DNA of 64,000 nucleotides, taken from positions 34,545,501 through 34,609,500 of the forward strand of contig OY754465.1 in NCBI GenBank assembly GCA_963575645.1, written 5' to 3'. Source of the stretch: Xanthostigma xanthostigma. Its lineage: Eukaryota; Arthropoda; Insecta; Raphidioptera; Raphidiidae. Position numbers and translations under genes: made by a program. The notes beneath the pieces were generated by a model. The model saw only the letters and a list, made by a program, of their open reading frames with translations, ran no database searches and was not told where the DNA came from. This document shows, piece by piece, positions 1 to 12,800 of the stretch (its first letter is position 1; each line of letters starts with the position of its first letter).

Positions 1-615
1 GACTTTAAGACTCGGTAGAAGTAAATTTTCATGTGCGCAGTAGGAAATTTTAATTATTTTTTTTTTTAATGAAGTTGTTCTGCGCAAGAGAACACGAAGG
101 ATTTGATAAAACATAATAATTATCAGAAAACATCATAATGACCTAAGTTTCAGTTCCTGTATTTAGAAAACCAATAAGGGCTACCATTTTTTTGTTTGTC
201 AGAAGGCGCTACTGTCATAAGGTATGTGTCATTAACGGTTTGTGCTCAGTCATTTTTCTATTCAATAAAGTAAATTTTTTATTTCATCTTAGTATTTACT
301 TTTATTTACAACTTTTATTTATTTAAATGAATATAGATCTTCGGTATAGCCGTCAAATACCTAAATAGTATAAAACATAGTCACTCTCCGCGTCTGTATT
401 TTTGTTGACTTAGCTCTTCTAAACTACAAAATGGATTTTGATGCGGTTTTCACTACCATTTAGAGAATTTTTTCCATAAGGTTTATGTGTATAATGCATT
501 CATATTAAATTTAAAATTGTGAACAAATCTCGATGTTTTTTAATCAAGTCGTAAAAAGACGCCTACATGGCTTATGCTGACTAAAAAAGAAATATATCAA
601 ACGAATTTACTACAG
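1..615. other. Intergenic, no gene or element recognised
   Basis: AT-rich sequence downstream of eIF2-beta. Both strands were read; no conserved protein or terminal inverted repeat was seen before the element starting at 616. Confidence 0.5.
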
Positions 616-1119
616 AATAGGTCATATGCATAAAACTCCAAATTGGTTAAAATTTTTATTTCGAAATATATTTTAGTTCTTGATCATAACGTAATGGTTA
701 TTTTATTAATCTAATCACTGAAAAAAATACAAATAATAAAAAAGAAATGTAGAAAATAAGCGCTATTTTCGAATTTTCAAAACGCATCGTGACGTCAGAG
801 TATATATCAACAACAGTTTTCATGACGACTGTGTCGTCTCACAGTAAGATTATGTCAGTATTTAGAGAAAACAACAAATAAACTTCATTTAGAACATTGA
901 CAATTTGACATCAAGGTTGGCATGCATCGTATATCATGACGTCACATAAGCCCGCGAACATGGCCGATTGTTTAAACTGTCTATTTTTGAATGTGGAATT
1001 TAATTTTTTTTTTCTTATGATAATATTACATTTTTAAATGATTATCAATTTTTTTCCGTATTATGGTTGACTAAATAATCTATTAAAAATATAAAAAAAA
1101 ATCATGCATATGACCTATT
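616..1119 (+). mobile_element. TA-flanked MITE, family GGTCATATGCAT, copy 1
   Basis: The ends are the inverted repeat AATAGGTCATATGCAT / ATGCATATGACCTATT. TA dinucleotides lie just outside both ends (TACAG- and -GTA), as for Tc1/mariner-type insertions. A second, inverted copy at 10649-11118 matches along its whole length apart from indels. The element has no coding capacity and several CRE-like TGACGTCA-type motifs inside. Confidence 0.85.
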
Positions 1120-4016
1120 GTAGGTCTTAAAAAGGCCTGCAGAAAAGTCAGCGACAGCCCAGGATAGCCCACAGTAACCATTTCTATCTTTCTTAAAGTT
1201 TGATCAAAAATATTTGCTAAGCTATTTTGACTGGCATGGTATTAATCTTTATTCAATTAAACATAGGTTATTCTTCAAAGCCGGACCGGGCCGCTAGCTC
1301 ATTATATTTAACAAAATATTTAAAGAAAAAACTAGTGTCGAATATTTTTTTGTTACTAAATCAAAAATTGAAGTAAACAAAATGTGCAGAACAACTCCAT
1401 TGTACTTTTTAAATTAATATTTTTATTAAAAGTTGAGTCAAATGCCACATCTATCCAGCCTGTAAAACAGTTTGAAATAATTTTTACGTAAAAAAAACAT
1501 AGTTGAATTTCGATACATTAAATATTAGCAATTTCCCGGTTGCATTTGATGTTCATTATTGGTTCAAATTCTTTGGCAGTTCATATTAAGTAGCTTATTC
1601 TGTAAGCTTAGCTTAATGTTTTTGTAAGGAAACAAAGCCATCTTTCTTTGTAGTGGTAAATCGTTCAAAAACATCTAACCGGGCTCGATAATTTTGAACG
1701 ATTTTCGAAAGCTTTTGATAAACCGTATTTTGCTTATTTTCGACTTAACATTACAATTATTAATATAAGAGGCGTGTTCTATATAATATTGGTATAAACC
1801 GAAAAGATTAGGGAGGAGAACAAACTGCCATGCTTTCAGCACTGGCCGCCTGAAAGAAAATAGGGTGGTATACCAGGCGGCGCTGCGAGCGTCCTCGATC
1901 CTACGAACAGTATGAAATGCGGTATTCTGCGCAGAAACATACGCTCGCGACATCCCAGATTGCTCCGAGTGATCTTCCGCGCATTTTCGTATACGCCCAC
2001 AGCGCCACCTGCTATATCGCTGTATTTTTTCTCAACTCAAAGCTTGGAGTTCGGTCTCCTCTGTAATCTCATTTTGCTTTAGAGGGTCAGTACGGCATAC
2101 GTTGAAAATCAAATCATATTTTTTGTATAATTTTTATAATAGAAAAATCAATGTAATCAGTATATTATATTAATTTTTATTCTTAGAACGACGTGAAAAT
2201 TCAACAGTTTCTTAAACACAAATATTAGAGCTGAATAATAGTTGAAATCGTCAGAGTGCAATTGTTTGTGTGGCGTTATCATCATTAGAACAATACCTGT
2301 TGTATGTTCTTTTGTCGTCAAACATAGTGTCATTTGTCAGATCCCAGTATTAAACGAAAAAGTTTTCTGAAGTGAGGTTAAGTTTGGAAGCTTTTGGTGA
2401 AAGTCTTCTGAAACGTCTTAGTTTTTTCATGTGTAATTATAATTAGCAGGCCTAATTTTAGTTCAACAAATATTTATGGAAAAAAATACATAATATTTAC
2501 TGCTGGTACTTCCTGTTGTCATATTGTTTTTTAGGTAACAGAGCAGCTCTTGATTTTATCCCATTGTCAGCTTTGAATAAAAATGAAACAGAAAATGATA
2601 TGTATATCAAATAAAAAATCAGTGTCTTTTTACATTTATTGTATAGTGCATGTGGTGAGAGTTGAAGCCAGGTACGTCATCAATAATATGGTAGTGAACG
2701 CAAACTTGTACGCAGAAAGTGGCGTGTGGAATAAATTCGACATATCCATTTATAGCGGTAGAATAAAAATAAAGACTCGACGCATATGGATCTCCGAAAC
2801 AGCCAGTAGCGAGTTAGAAGGCGGGCGCAATGCGTTCACGTCACTATGACGCGGTGGCTTCATCTTTGGCCGCAGCTATTCTAGTACCAATACTTTAAAC
2901 CTGCCACATGTCTGTCGAAACTGTGCATTGTTGATGAATGCGCAATTTTGATTGGCACACTTGGCTTGAGACATTTACATCTGTGACAAGCTTAAAAACG
3001 ATATTGAGTTTTCATATTTGATGACATTAACCATGACTTTACTAGTACAGTCTAGCAGGTTAATGACGTCATCACTGTATAAAACTCACCACCAGTGCTA
3101 AAAAATTTGTAGTAACCTTTCGTAATAACTCTGTCATTTTAATTTTTATGCAAGCTCCGTAACCTGATTAATCGTATCAACATATACACGGTTATGGTAT
3201 GCAGAGACTCACTTAAAAAAAGCGAGTACTAAGTAGCACTCGGACTAAAAAACCAAGTGCCGGGTACCCAACTGAATAATTTGAAACAACACTAATTTGA
3301 TTTGATACGTCCGTGTGATGATATGCTTGACCTTTCTCATGGGTTGTAATGGACGACAGTTTTACAATGCTAAAAGGTGATCGCACAAAAATGTCAGAGC
3401 AGGCTTTAGTTGTTGGAAACAACCGCTACGACAGCTGTCTGAAAACGAGAACTAGCGACGAAATTGCCAACTCGAAGCATGTGTTCTGCATTGCTGTCTC
3501 TTTTCATTGCAGTGGTAAAGAATGAACGATGAATTATTATTATAAAATTGTGATCTATTCGTTCAGTTCTAAACCAACTACCTATACTGTGTAAATATAC
3601 GTTAAACTGCCATTTTTTATTTACTGCCAAATTTTATTATTGTCGATATTATTTGCGCGTGAGCCATATAAAAGCTTTTGCAGATCAGATGTGTCGAGAT
3701 AAGATGTACATTCCAAGTAATTAATATAGGACATCCCTGTTAACGCTTTCATTTTTTACATATAGAGAGTGCTCCTTGATGCAATGTTCTCAGTGAAATT
3801 CCGATTCGAAAAGTTGTTTACCAATTTTAACTCTGAAGTACTGTCGAGATATTGACCGTTAAAATTAAATAAAGTCGTGTGTATTAATAGCTACTGTGCA
3901 GTTTTGCAGTCTGGACACAAACGTGTCGTTTGAAAGCGCACTTGAATGAACGAAACTAGCAGCTTGAATGAGTGAAACTTGAATGAACCACTGTTAATTT
4001 CTTTACTAAAAATAAA
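1120..4016. other. Intergenic, no gene recognised
   Basis: Only short unconserved open frames (92 residues at most) occur. None resembles a known domain and no splice-linked set could be built. Confidence 0.45.
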
Positions 4017-4589
4017 TTTTATTCAACTCATGCGCGCTATTCATGTTTTATCATGCCTAAAAACCGAACCCTAAATAGCCATTTACCGACTGGTGACAAT
4101 TACTTGTCATAACTCAATGAAGATTCCTACTAGCTCGGCCATTGTGGAGTAATGAAAATAAACGTAACTATTTTCTGAGTCGTAACGAAATAGTAGGTAA
4201 CAACTCCGTTGTTACCCATTGAGGCTAAAATTGAGAGGCCGAATGTTTTCGACATGGAGTTTATTCATAACCGGCTAACCTCAAACCAAAACATTAAATC
4301 GTGCTGTTAGTATTGACAATTTTTTTTATAAAAAAATAAATAGATATTTGTATACATACCTTATATGAACGTATAACCATGTTAAAAACATGAATAACGC
4401 GCATTTGTTGAATAAAATTATGGGCGCAACTTGTAGGCTAAGTCATGATCTGTCAGTTGCGATGTTTTCAGCACGAGTCGTAGGTGCGCAGGCACGAGCG
4501 AAGCGAGTGCATACTGCGCACCGGAGACGAGTGCTGAAAACATCGCGCCTGACACGCCATGAATGACTTAGACTACTAGTTACGCCAAT
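4017..4589 (+). mobile_element. Composite inverted-repeat element, family CATGCGCGYTATTCATG, copy 1
   Basis: The first module (4017-4419) has about 30-bp inverted ends built on ATTCAACTCATGCGCGCTAT and its complement. The second module (4420-4589) is a hairpin whose arms read roughly GTAGGCTAAGTCAT and ATGACTTAGACTAC. The tip carries a longer GC-rich stem-loop (about 4450-4555, GCGATGTTTTCAGCAC / GTGCTGAAAACATCGC). The same two-module arrangement recurs at 20507-20990 without that tip. Confidence 0.8.
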
Positions 4590-6756
4590 AACTATTACGA
4601 AACTTTTAACAAAGAATTTAATATAACCTGGGATGCAAAAACTATTAAATGCTTCTCGAGTGTGTTTTCAAAACTATCGACGTTACTTATGGGATACTCT
4701 GTATATGTATTTAATGGACAAGTTAAAGTTTGTGGTACGTCTAGAGACTGCTCTTTAGTATTTTTGTGTGGTGTAGCAGTTATTTATGATAAACAAATTT
4801 CATGATTTAAGTAGAATTAAGTGCTTTAAAATAAGATACTAAAATTTAACTACAGAAAAAAGATTTCTTATTAAGTTCATACTTTTTCCCAACTCTTATT
4901 TGACTGTACATAAAAATATATAGAAAAAATAAAACATCATTATTTACTGTACGTTACAGCCCAGCAAATAACAGCTAATATTTTCTCATCTTAAAAAAAG
5001 TAGAATAAATTTTATAAAGAAAAATATTTCAAAAGAGTAAATTATATAAATATAAAGATATTTACTTATAGTATTTCAGATTTAGTTTTTTTGTTTTGTT
5101 TTTATTTAGTAAAATATGGGATTTGATGTACAGTGATGTGTATCTGAACTTTCAAGTGCATAATAAATATATAATATTAAAAACTGCCTTTTTTATGAAA
5201 TATGATTGTAAATTTCTTTCTAGCAAACCAACTAGTATAATTCTAAGGTATATTCTATCTGGCCACCCGGAAATATTAGCCCCAAGAATAGGTAACTAAA
5301 AATTTTAAATACTAAATTTAAGCCTAGTAGGAGAGCTATTAAATATTTTTGGTAGATATTTGAGGCAGCGTGAAAATTTGCGTAACACTTCTTTTGTAAT
5401 GTCTGAACACAAAATCGAAGACCTGGCGCTACAACTAAGTGGCCCGTCAGAGCTGAGTTTCGTTTATACAAGAAGTTCTGTTCTATAAAAGAGAACCATT
5501 TTTAGATTGATTCCAATTTAAAATTACTTATTTTAATTGAAAATCGCGAACAGCAGTTCTCGGTTGATCTGCATGTAAGTATGATGTGATAGGTTGTGAA
5601 CAGCGCCATCTTGCGTGCGCCAGAAAACGGTCCATTGTGACACAGCAAGCATAGGAAGCTAGGTCTCCTGATTAAAGTCTTCATGGTACGCAGGCAATGC
5701 TCACTCAGTATACTTCTACTAGAATTTCTAATCTAACTCTGTCAATAGAGCCAATCAAAAAAATTGTGTAAATGGAAACATTTTTAAATGATCACAGATC
5801 GAAAACTGGAGCTTCCCGCCATTGAAAATTTTCAATCATTTGGGAAACTATTGTTTCAGTCCGATTTTTGAAAATCGATTTTTTAACAGATGTCTACGTC
5901 TATTCTGCTTGTTTTTAGAGTTATATCCATATGTGTGCATGGTAGAGCCGAGGGTTCCACTACTGTTGTAGTTGCAAAGTTTCATCTCAATCGCGTGTGA
6001 AACCGCGGGTAACAGGCCTATTATTAAAAAAAGTGTGCGTGTTTCAGCTCCGACGCACGACTGGAGTTCACTCCTTAGATACGCTGTGTAATGTATTCCA
6101 TCTCATTCTTTCGCACGTTAAATCCCAGAGATATATATGTTTGTCTTTTTTGAAGCAGATGAACGTAACGTCACACTTGAAGTGGTGGAGTGTAATGTCT
6201 CACCAATTGATTTTACCACTCATAAAATTTCTGTACCGGGCGCTATAACTCAAAATCGTTTCTTAAAGGAGTAAACTTCAATATATGACAACGCCCTGTA
6301 AATGTGCAGCATAATGTCTATCTTTAAGCAATCTACAAATCCGTACGAATATACAAAAAATGGTGCCAACTGCTCAGGGGGCTGTGAAATGTCGAGAAAT
6401 TTTGGTCCGACTCCAGGTCTCGCCATCTGAGCTGAGAGACGCCAATAGTGTAAGTGCCTTATGGCAAACACACTAATAAGTATTTATTAGCGACGTGTCA
6501 AATGTCTTTAAAAAATTGCTTAAGATTTGTTCATTTTTAGGCGCGTTTCAGCTCCCTTAGGAAACATTGTTTGGAATACGTACGGTTTTTTTATTTTTTT
6601 TTAGCTTAAAATTGGGCAAATTACTTCCTCGAGTTTGTTAATGTACTAGATACATAGTATTCTCAAAATCAATATATATTTGGTGGCATTCTTGTCAGTT
6701 CGGAAAAAAACATTGTAAATTCATCAGGTAATAAAATGAAAAAAACAACACAAACA
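4590..6756. other. 3' flank of eIF2-beta, no gene recognised
   Basis: AT-rich sequence. Open frames here are short and unlike known proteins. No element with clear ends was seen. Confidence 0.45.
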
Positions 6757-6762
6757 TTTATT
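6757..6762 (-). terminator. Candidate poly(A) signal of eIF2-beta
   Basis: AATAAA on the minus strand about 135 nt beyond the stop codon, the first such hexamer downstream. Assigned by position only. Confidence 0.45.
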
Positions 6763-6897
6763 TTTCAGTCACAATAAAACAATATTCAAAGAATATTATT
6801 AGTTGTAATTGCACCGTAAATATTTTTCCTATAACAATGTGTAATTTTCTTATCCAGTAAATGTTTATAAAAGAATTAAAATATGTTGATGTTTCAT

Positions 6898-9800
6898 TTA
6901 TGCTGTTTTTGCTCGAATCGCTGCACGTTTGCCAGTTACAGCCTGAAAAAGAAAAACAAAACTAAAATAATATCCATTTCACTTTTAGTACCTGGGTGGC
7001 GGAGCTTTGCTCGGAAAGTTAAATAAAATACCGATATGCTGTGGTAAGTAATTAAAGATTAACTGTCATAATATTTTAAAAACAATTGTTTCATTGTTTG
7101 TATAAAATTCCAAAACCTACTTTCAATATTTAAGTATTTTCATACGTCAAAAAATTGATTTTTATAATGATAAAATTTGTAAGAAAACGATTTTTTCGAG
7201 AGATGAGACCTAGCTAAAACGAATTTTTGCCCCCCAAAATCCCTTTACAGTAAATTTCATCCAAATCGTTAGGGCCGTTTTCGAGAAAATATTTAGGGAC
7301 ATAGGTAGATACGAGATTAGCTCGTTTAATAATATAGGGGATGAGCATATATCCCGAGGGACATAGGTAGGTACATAGGTAGATACAAGATTAGCTCGTT
7401 TAATAATATAGGGGATGAGCATATTCCGATTTAATGAGGTCAACTATTTTTTTATTCGTTAGATGACTTTAGTGGCAAGTTAGGTTTGTACCAAAAGTTT
7501 AGAGATTAAAGATTTGTGTTCAGTCATTCTACATTTATTCACTATTAAGAAATAAATAATTAAATAGCCACAAAACTGCGATTTAACCATTAAATGATTA
7601 TATAAATAATTAATATGACATTTGAATGACACTGGATAGCGTCGCCATCAGAGTTGTAAAAAATATTATACGTGGCACTAAGCCGATCGTCGAGAAAGGT
7701 CACTATAGTGACACGGTCAAGGGTATGGGGTTACAGAGAGAAAGGAGACTGATCTCGACAAGTCGAAATGTGCAATGCGTGTTTCAAAAATCAACGATAG
7801 TAAGGGTTCATAAAAATTTTATGCGCGGTGCTGTAGCTATAAGGCCCCGACCTTGTGGATCTAAGCTGTGGAACGTTTGTAATCTAAAATCTTCAATAAA
7901 ATCCCGAGTCTCGTGCATTGTTACACCCGCCTACATGGACTTGTTTCCACGATTCTATCAACAAATCCTTGGCAGAGCGGTGTTGTTTATTGTCAGTTAA
8001 ACCGATTGATTTTTTTTAAATTCAGTTAATTTCTAATTTTCAAAAAGATAAAATGATATAAAAGTCATCCGTAATATGAACACTTATTTTCCCTACTTTT
8101 AAGACAACGGAAAATGCATAGAGATTATCTCCAGGGTTAATAGGGATAATTTTTATGGGCGATAATTTTGAGTGGGAATATTTTTTCCAATGTCGTGTGT
8201 AGATCAAGAAATTTGTAATTGGGATTAAGAGTATTCGTCCCTGCAAACACCTCCTGCACCCTTCATCTCAAATCTTTTCCCATTGCCTAAAAACGGTTCG
8301 CGCTCTCCCGACGCTATTTTTAAAGCTAGAGGGTTCTGGTAAACGCCAAATGAAAGACAAAGAATCAGACTACAGATCCTTCAGGCGATTTTTTTGATAA
8401 ACAGTTTCGCCTACGTGTGAAATATTACGTAACCTATTATTTTTTTCAAAAGGTTGTAAGTTTTTTCAGGAATTTTTTTTCAAAAAATTCGCCTGAAGGA
8501 TCTGTAGTCTGATTCTTTGTCTTTCATTTGGCGTTTACTAGAACCCTCTAGCTTTAAAAATAGCGTCGGGAGAGCGCGAACCGTTTTTAGGCGAGGGGAA
8601 AAGATTTGAGATGAAGGGTGCAGGGGGTGTTTGTAGGGACGAATACTCTTAACAGTAATCCAGGTTGTCGCCGACATTATATACATGGGATTAAATAACA
8701 GGAACCGAGTGGCAATAAATAAAACGAAAAACAAAAGCCATACCTGGAAACCGGACTTGATGCTAGCGACTGAACATCGTGAGCCACACGTTTCACACTG
8801 CAAGAAGAACAATCTGGTATCTTTCTGCAGAATCGTGTCTGGTGAACGACAAGTATGACAAGTTACATACTCTTTTATATATCTATAAAAAAAAAGTCAT
8901 GAAAAGAACACTTCAACATTGCAATTACAGTACAGACTGGATAATTCGGATTAAATAAGACAGGTGATCCGAATTATACAAAAAAATCTGAATTACTGCG
9001 AGTAATATTAATTTTTACTAAGCAAATAAAAAAGCGTTCTTAAAGTATTCATTTTTGTACAGAATACAGATATAAAGACGAAATACGATTTATAACTTAA
9101 ATAACCTTCTGTATAAAACATTCTAACAAAAACAAGATAATACATTCTACAAGTAAATAAAATTGTCGACCAATTTTTCTCAGACCATACGATATATTGA
9201 CAAAAATGATAAAAATACAAATCAATATAACAAAAGATGACGTTTCGATCCGGATTTGGATCTTCTTCAGAAAAATCTAAAAATATAAAAATTAATTAGT
9301 ATTAAATTATTAATTATTTATTTACACGAATGATGGAAGTTTGAAAGAATCAAACAAATTAATGAAAAATTAATAACAAACAATTTTTAATCGTAGCAAT
9401 CTAAAATTAAACCTTATAAGCATAATGTCGTTACTAAGCATAAAATTGACTATGACCACAAAATTAATTGGAATAATGTTAAAATTTTAGATAATGAAAG
9501 TAATTATTTTAAAAGAAGTATTTCGGAAATGTTATACATAAAATCTAACCAAAACTCTCTTAATGCTCAATTAGATACCGAAAATTTAAGTAAAATTTAT
9601 GATATTATTTTGAAATAAATTTTTGTTTTTAAATAACTTTTTCTTTATGGGTACTTTGATATCCATGACTACGTATTAAAAAATTGTTTGTTATTAATTT
9701 TTCATTAATTTGTTTGATTCTTTCAAACTTCCATCATTCGTGTAAATAAATAATTAATAATTTAATACTAATTAATTTTTATATTTTTAGATTTTTCTGA

Positions 9801-12800
9801 AGAAGATCCAAATCCGGATCGAAACGTCATCTTTTGTTATATTGATTTGTATTTTTATCATTTTTGTCAATATATCGTATGGTCTGAGAAAAATTGGTCG
9901 ACAATTTTATTTACTTGAAGAGTTCTATTCAGACGTTAATTAAAGATTTGTATAATACATTCTACTTAAGTAATATCGTTGATGCACAAAGTGTGCATTT
10001 TATGTTTACTTAATATTTGGAACTCCTCTTTTTTTATTGCTAAAAGATTTTATTTTTTATCTGCAATGATAGCGTGACCGTTCTAGCGGCCCATAGTGCA
10101 TTGTCTCTGCATTCTATCATTGCACAAAAACAAAACTGATTTTAGCATACCGGCGGCCAATAGTGTCGTCACAAACAATGATGACATAACCATAATGCAG
10201 AGATTAGTGAAATTGCAGGAATGCAAATTATAAAGTACATAATACAGTCAAGCGGCCGTCCGAATTACAAAAGAATCTGGACTATCAAAGACTTGGTTCA
10301 CAGGGTCATTATTGTATTCGCAAATGCCAAGTGCTGGAGTGGGGGAAGAGTTGAAAACTGTCGAGAAGTCACCGTGGTCGTCGCTACACTCCACAGTTTG
10401 AAAAGCACGTTGCCACGATTTAAGCTAGTCTTATCGAATTTGGCCAATGATCAAAAATAATGCTAAAAATCTTACTAGCAACTGCAAATGCGGAGATGTG
10501 GATATAATAATTAGAATAATATTTTTAACAATGAATGTAACTTCTGATTGGTAAATATTAAACTAATTAAAAGAGATTGTAATTTATTATTATTTCTTTC
10601 ATTACTAATTAATATTCGAATATAAGAATTGGCTAAGTTTATTTGTAGAATAGGTCATATGCATGATTTTTTTTTATATTTTTAATAGATTATTAATTAG
10701 TCAACCATAATACGGAAAAAAATTGATAATCAATTAAAAATGTAATATTATCATAAGAAAAAAAATATTAAATTCCACATTCAAAAATAGACAGTTTAAA
10801 CAATCGGCCATGTTCGCGGATGATGTCAAATTGTCAATGTTCTAAATGAAGTTTATTTGTTGTTTTCTCTAAATACTGACATAATCTTACTGTGAGACGA
10901 CATCGTCGTCATGAAAACTGTTGTTGATATATACTCTGACGTCACGATGCGTTTTGAAAATCCGAAAATAGCGCTTATTTTCTACATTTCTTTTTTATTA
11001 TTTGTATTTTTTTCAGTGATTAGATTAATGAAATAACCATTACGTTATGATCAAGAACTAAAATATATTTCGAAATAAAAATTTTAACCAATTTGGAGTT
11101 TTATGCATATGACCCATTATAACATTGGAGCCTTTTCAGGATTATGGCGAGTTCGCAAAGGTTCATAATGATATATTACAGAACTCGAGTACGCGTCAAG
11201 TGCCAGGCCCACTCACGATAATTTTGTCTTAACTTAAATCATATCTGCATCTGCACAAGGTTCGCAACGACCATTGCGGATGCTCCACAGTTACGGATGC
11301 AGACACATACAACATTTCTAATAGAGACTGCTTGAAGCGACATATTTAGAGAACTTACTGCTCTTTGCTTGAAACTTACCTACGTAATACATTTTCGATT
11401 TGTTTCTGTTGAAATCTGCCCTTAATAATCAGCTGGCTGTTTCCGTCCACAGATCCGCTGGTACCCAATTCAGCCAATAGGAAATCAAGCAAATGTTTCG
11501 GTTGTCTATGCAACGTTTTACAAATTTCGGTGAAGTTAGCAAATGATGTTTTCTTTGTGCCAATGCGTACAACTTGCGGAGGACGCATTACAAACTTTTG
11601 TTTTTTACCGGCGACCATATCAGGATTCTTATCGCGCATTATTTCGAACACACGATTCAGTAATTCATCGTAGGTATAGTCTCTGTCCGAACCGGACCAT
11701 GTTGTTGAACTGTCTTCTGTTATAACAAAAGAAACACAGTTTTCAGTTATTACAATATATCAGAAATGTTTAATATCAGGAGCTTATTATCGGAATTTGG
11801 ATTTTGCACGTTTACTAAGGTTATTGCATTTAGAGTCAAGTAATAGATCATTAGCTATGGACGGTACTACTTATTACTCGTTTAGTTTAAAAGTTGTAGC
11901 TTTGGGTAGTACTGTACGAATTTTAAAAGAAGACTGGTCTACGGAATGTACTATGTACTATGCAGAAGAGCGCACATGCATTTTATATTAGTAAAAGGTA
12001 ATGATCTTGGAACCGCTTCTATGCACCGGTCTTCTTTCGCCGAGCGCACTGTACAAAATTTTTAACGTCAAGCATTTGCTGGCACATAACGGACTACAAG
12101 AGACAAAAATATTGGCTGTAGGCGTCGGTGTTTTGTATGTATAGACAAAAGACATTCTTTTAGCGCTGATTGTACTGATGGAACTACTTTAAGAACTAAA
12201 AAAAAATTCAAACCACTTAACACATCTCTGAAAATTATTTAATCCTATCCAATTTTAAAGCTTTTGAACTAAAATGAAAAACTGGACGTACCACGCCTAG
12301 TTTTCATTTTAAAATTAATCCACTTACCGCATTCCTGATTTCTCTCAATTTCAATGCCGCATGTATACAAAAATAGTAACTGTTAGTTATATAAAACATG
12401 TTTTTTTTTTTTTAATATACCCAGATTTAGGGATTGACCCATATGATTTTTGTCGCCAATACCGATAATCAGCTGATACCCGCATACTTTTAATTCATTA
12501 ATTATCGATATCGGCCACCAAAAATATTTTAAACCTAAGGTTTCTTAAAATCTATAAAAGAAGCTTTAAATGTAAAAATATGTGTTCATCATTTTTGCCT
12601 TCACTACACAATATTATAAAACAAAGCCGCCCCCCCCCCCACCGCGATCGTCTATCTGTATGAACGCGATAAACTCAAAAACTAGAGAACGGAATCGGAT
12701 TTTCATATTGTTTTCAACAATGGACGGAGTGACTCAAGAGAAAGGTTTAAGTGTATAGTTCATTAATGTTTTGTGTAAATTGGTTGAAATGTGACGATGA

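Noticed and set aside
7626..8000. 124-codon plus-strand open frame in eIF2-beta intron 4
   Set aside because: It has no recognisable domain or sensible splice partners. It is taken as a chance or repeat-derived frame.
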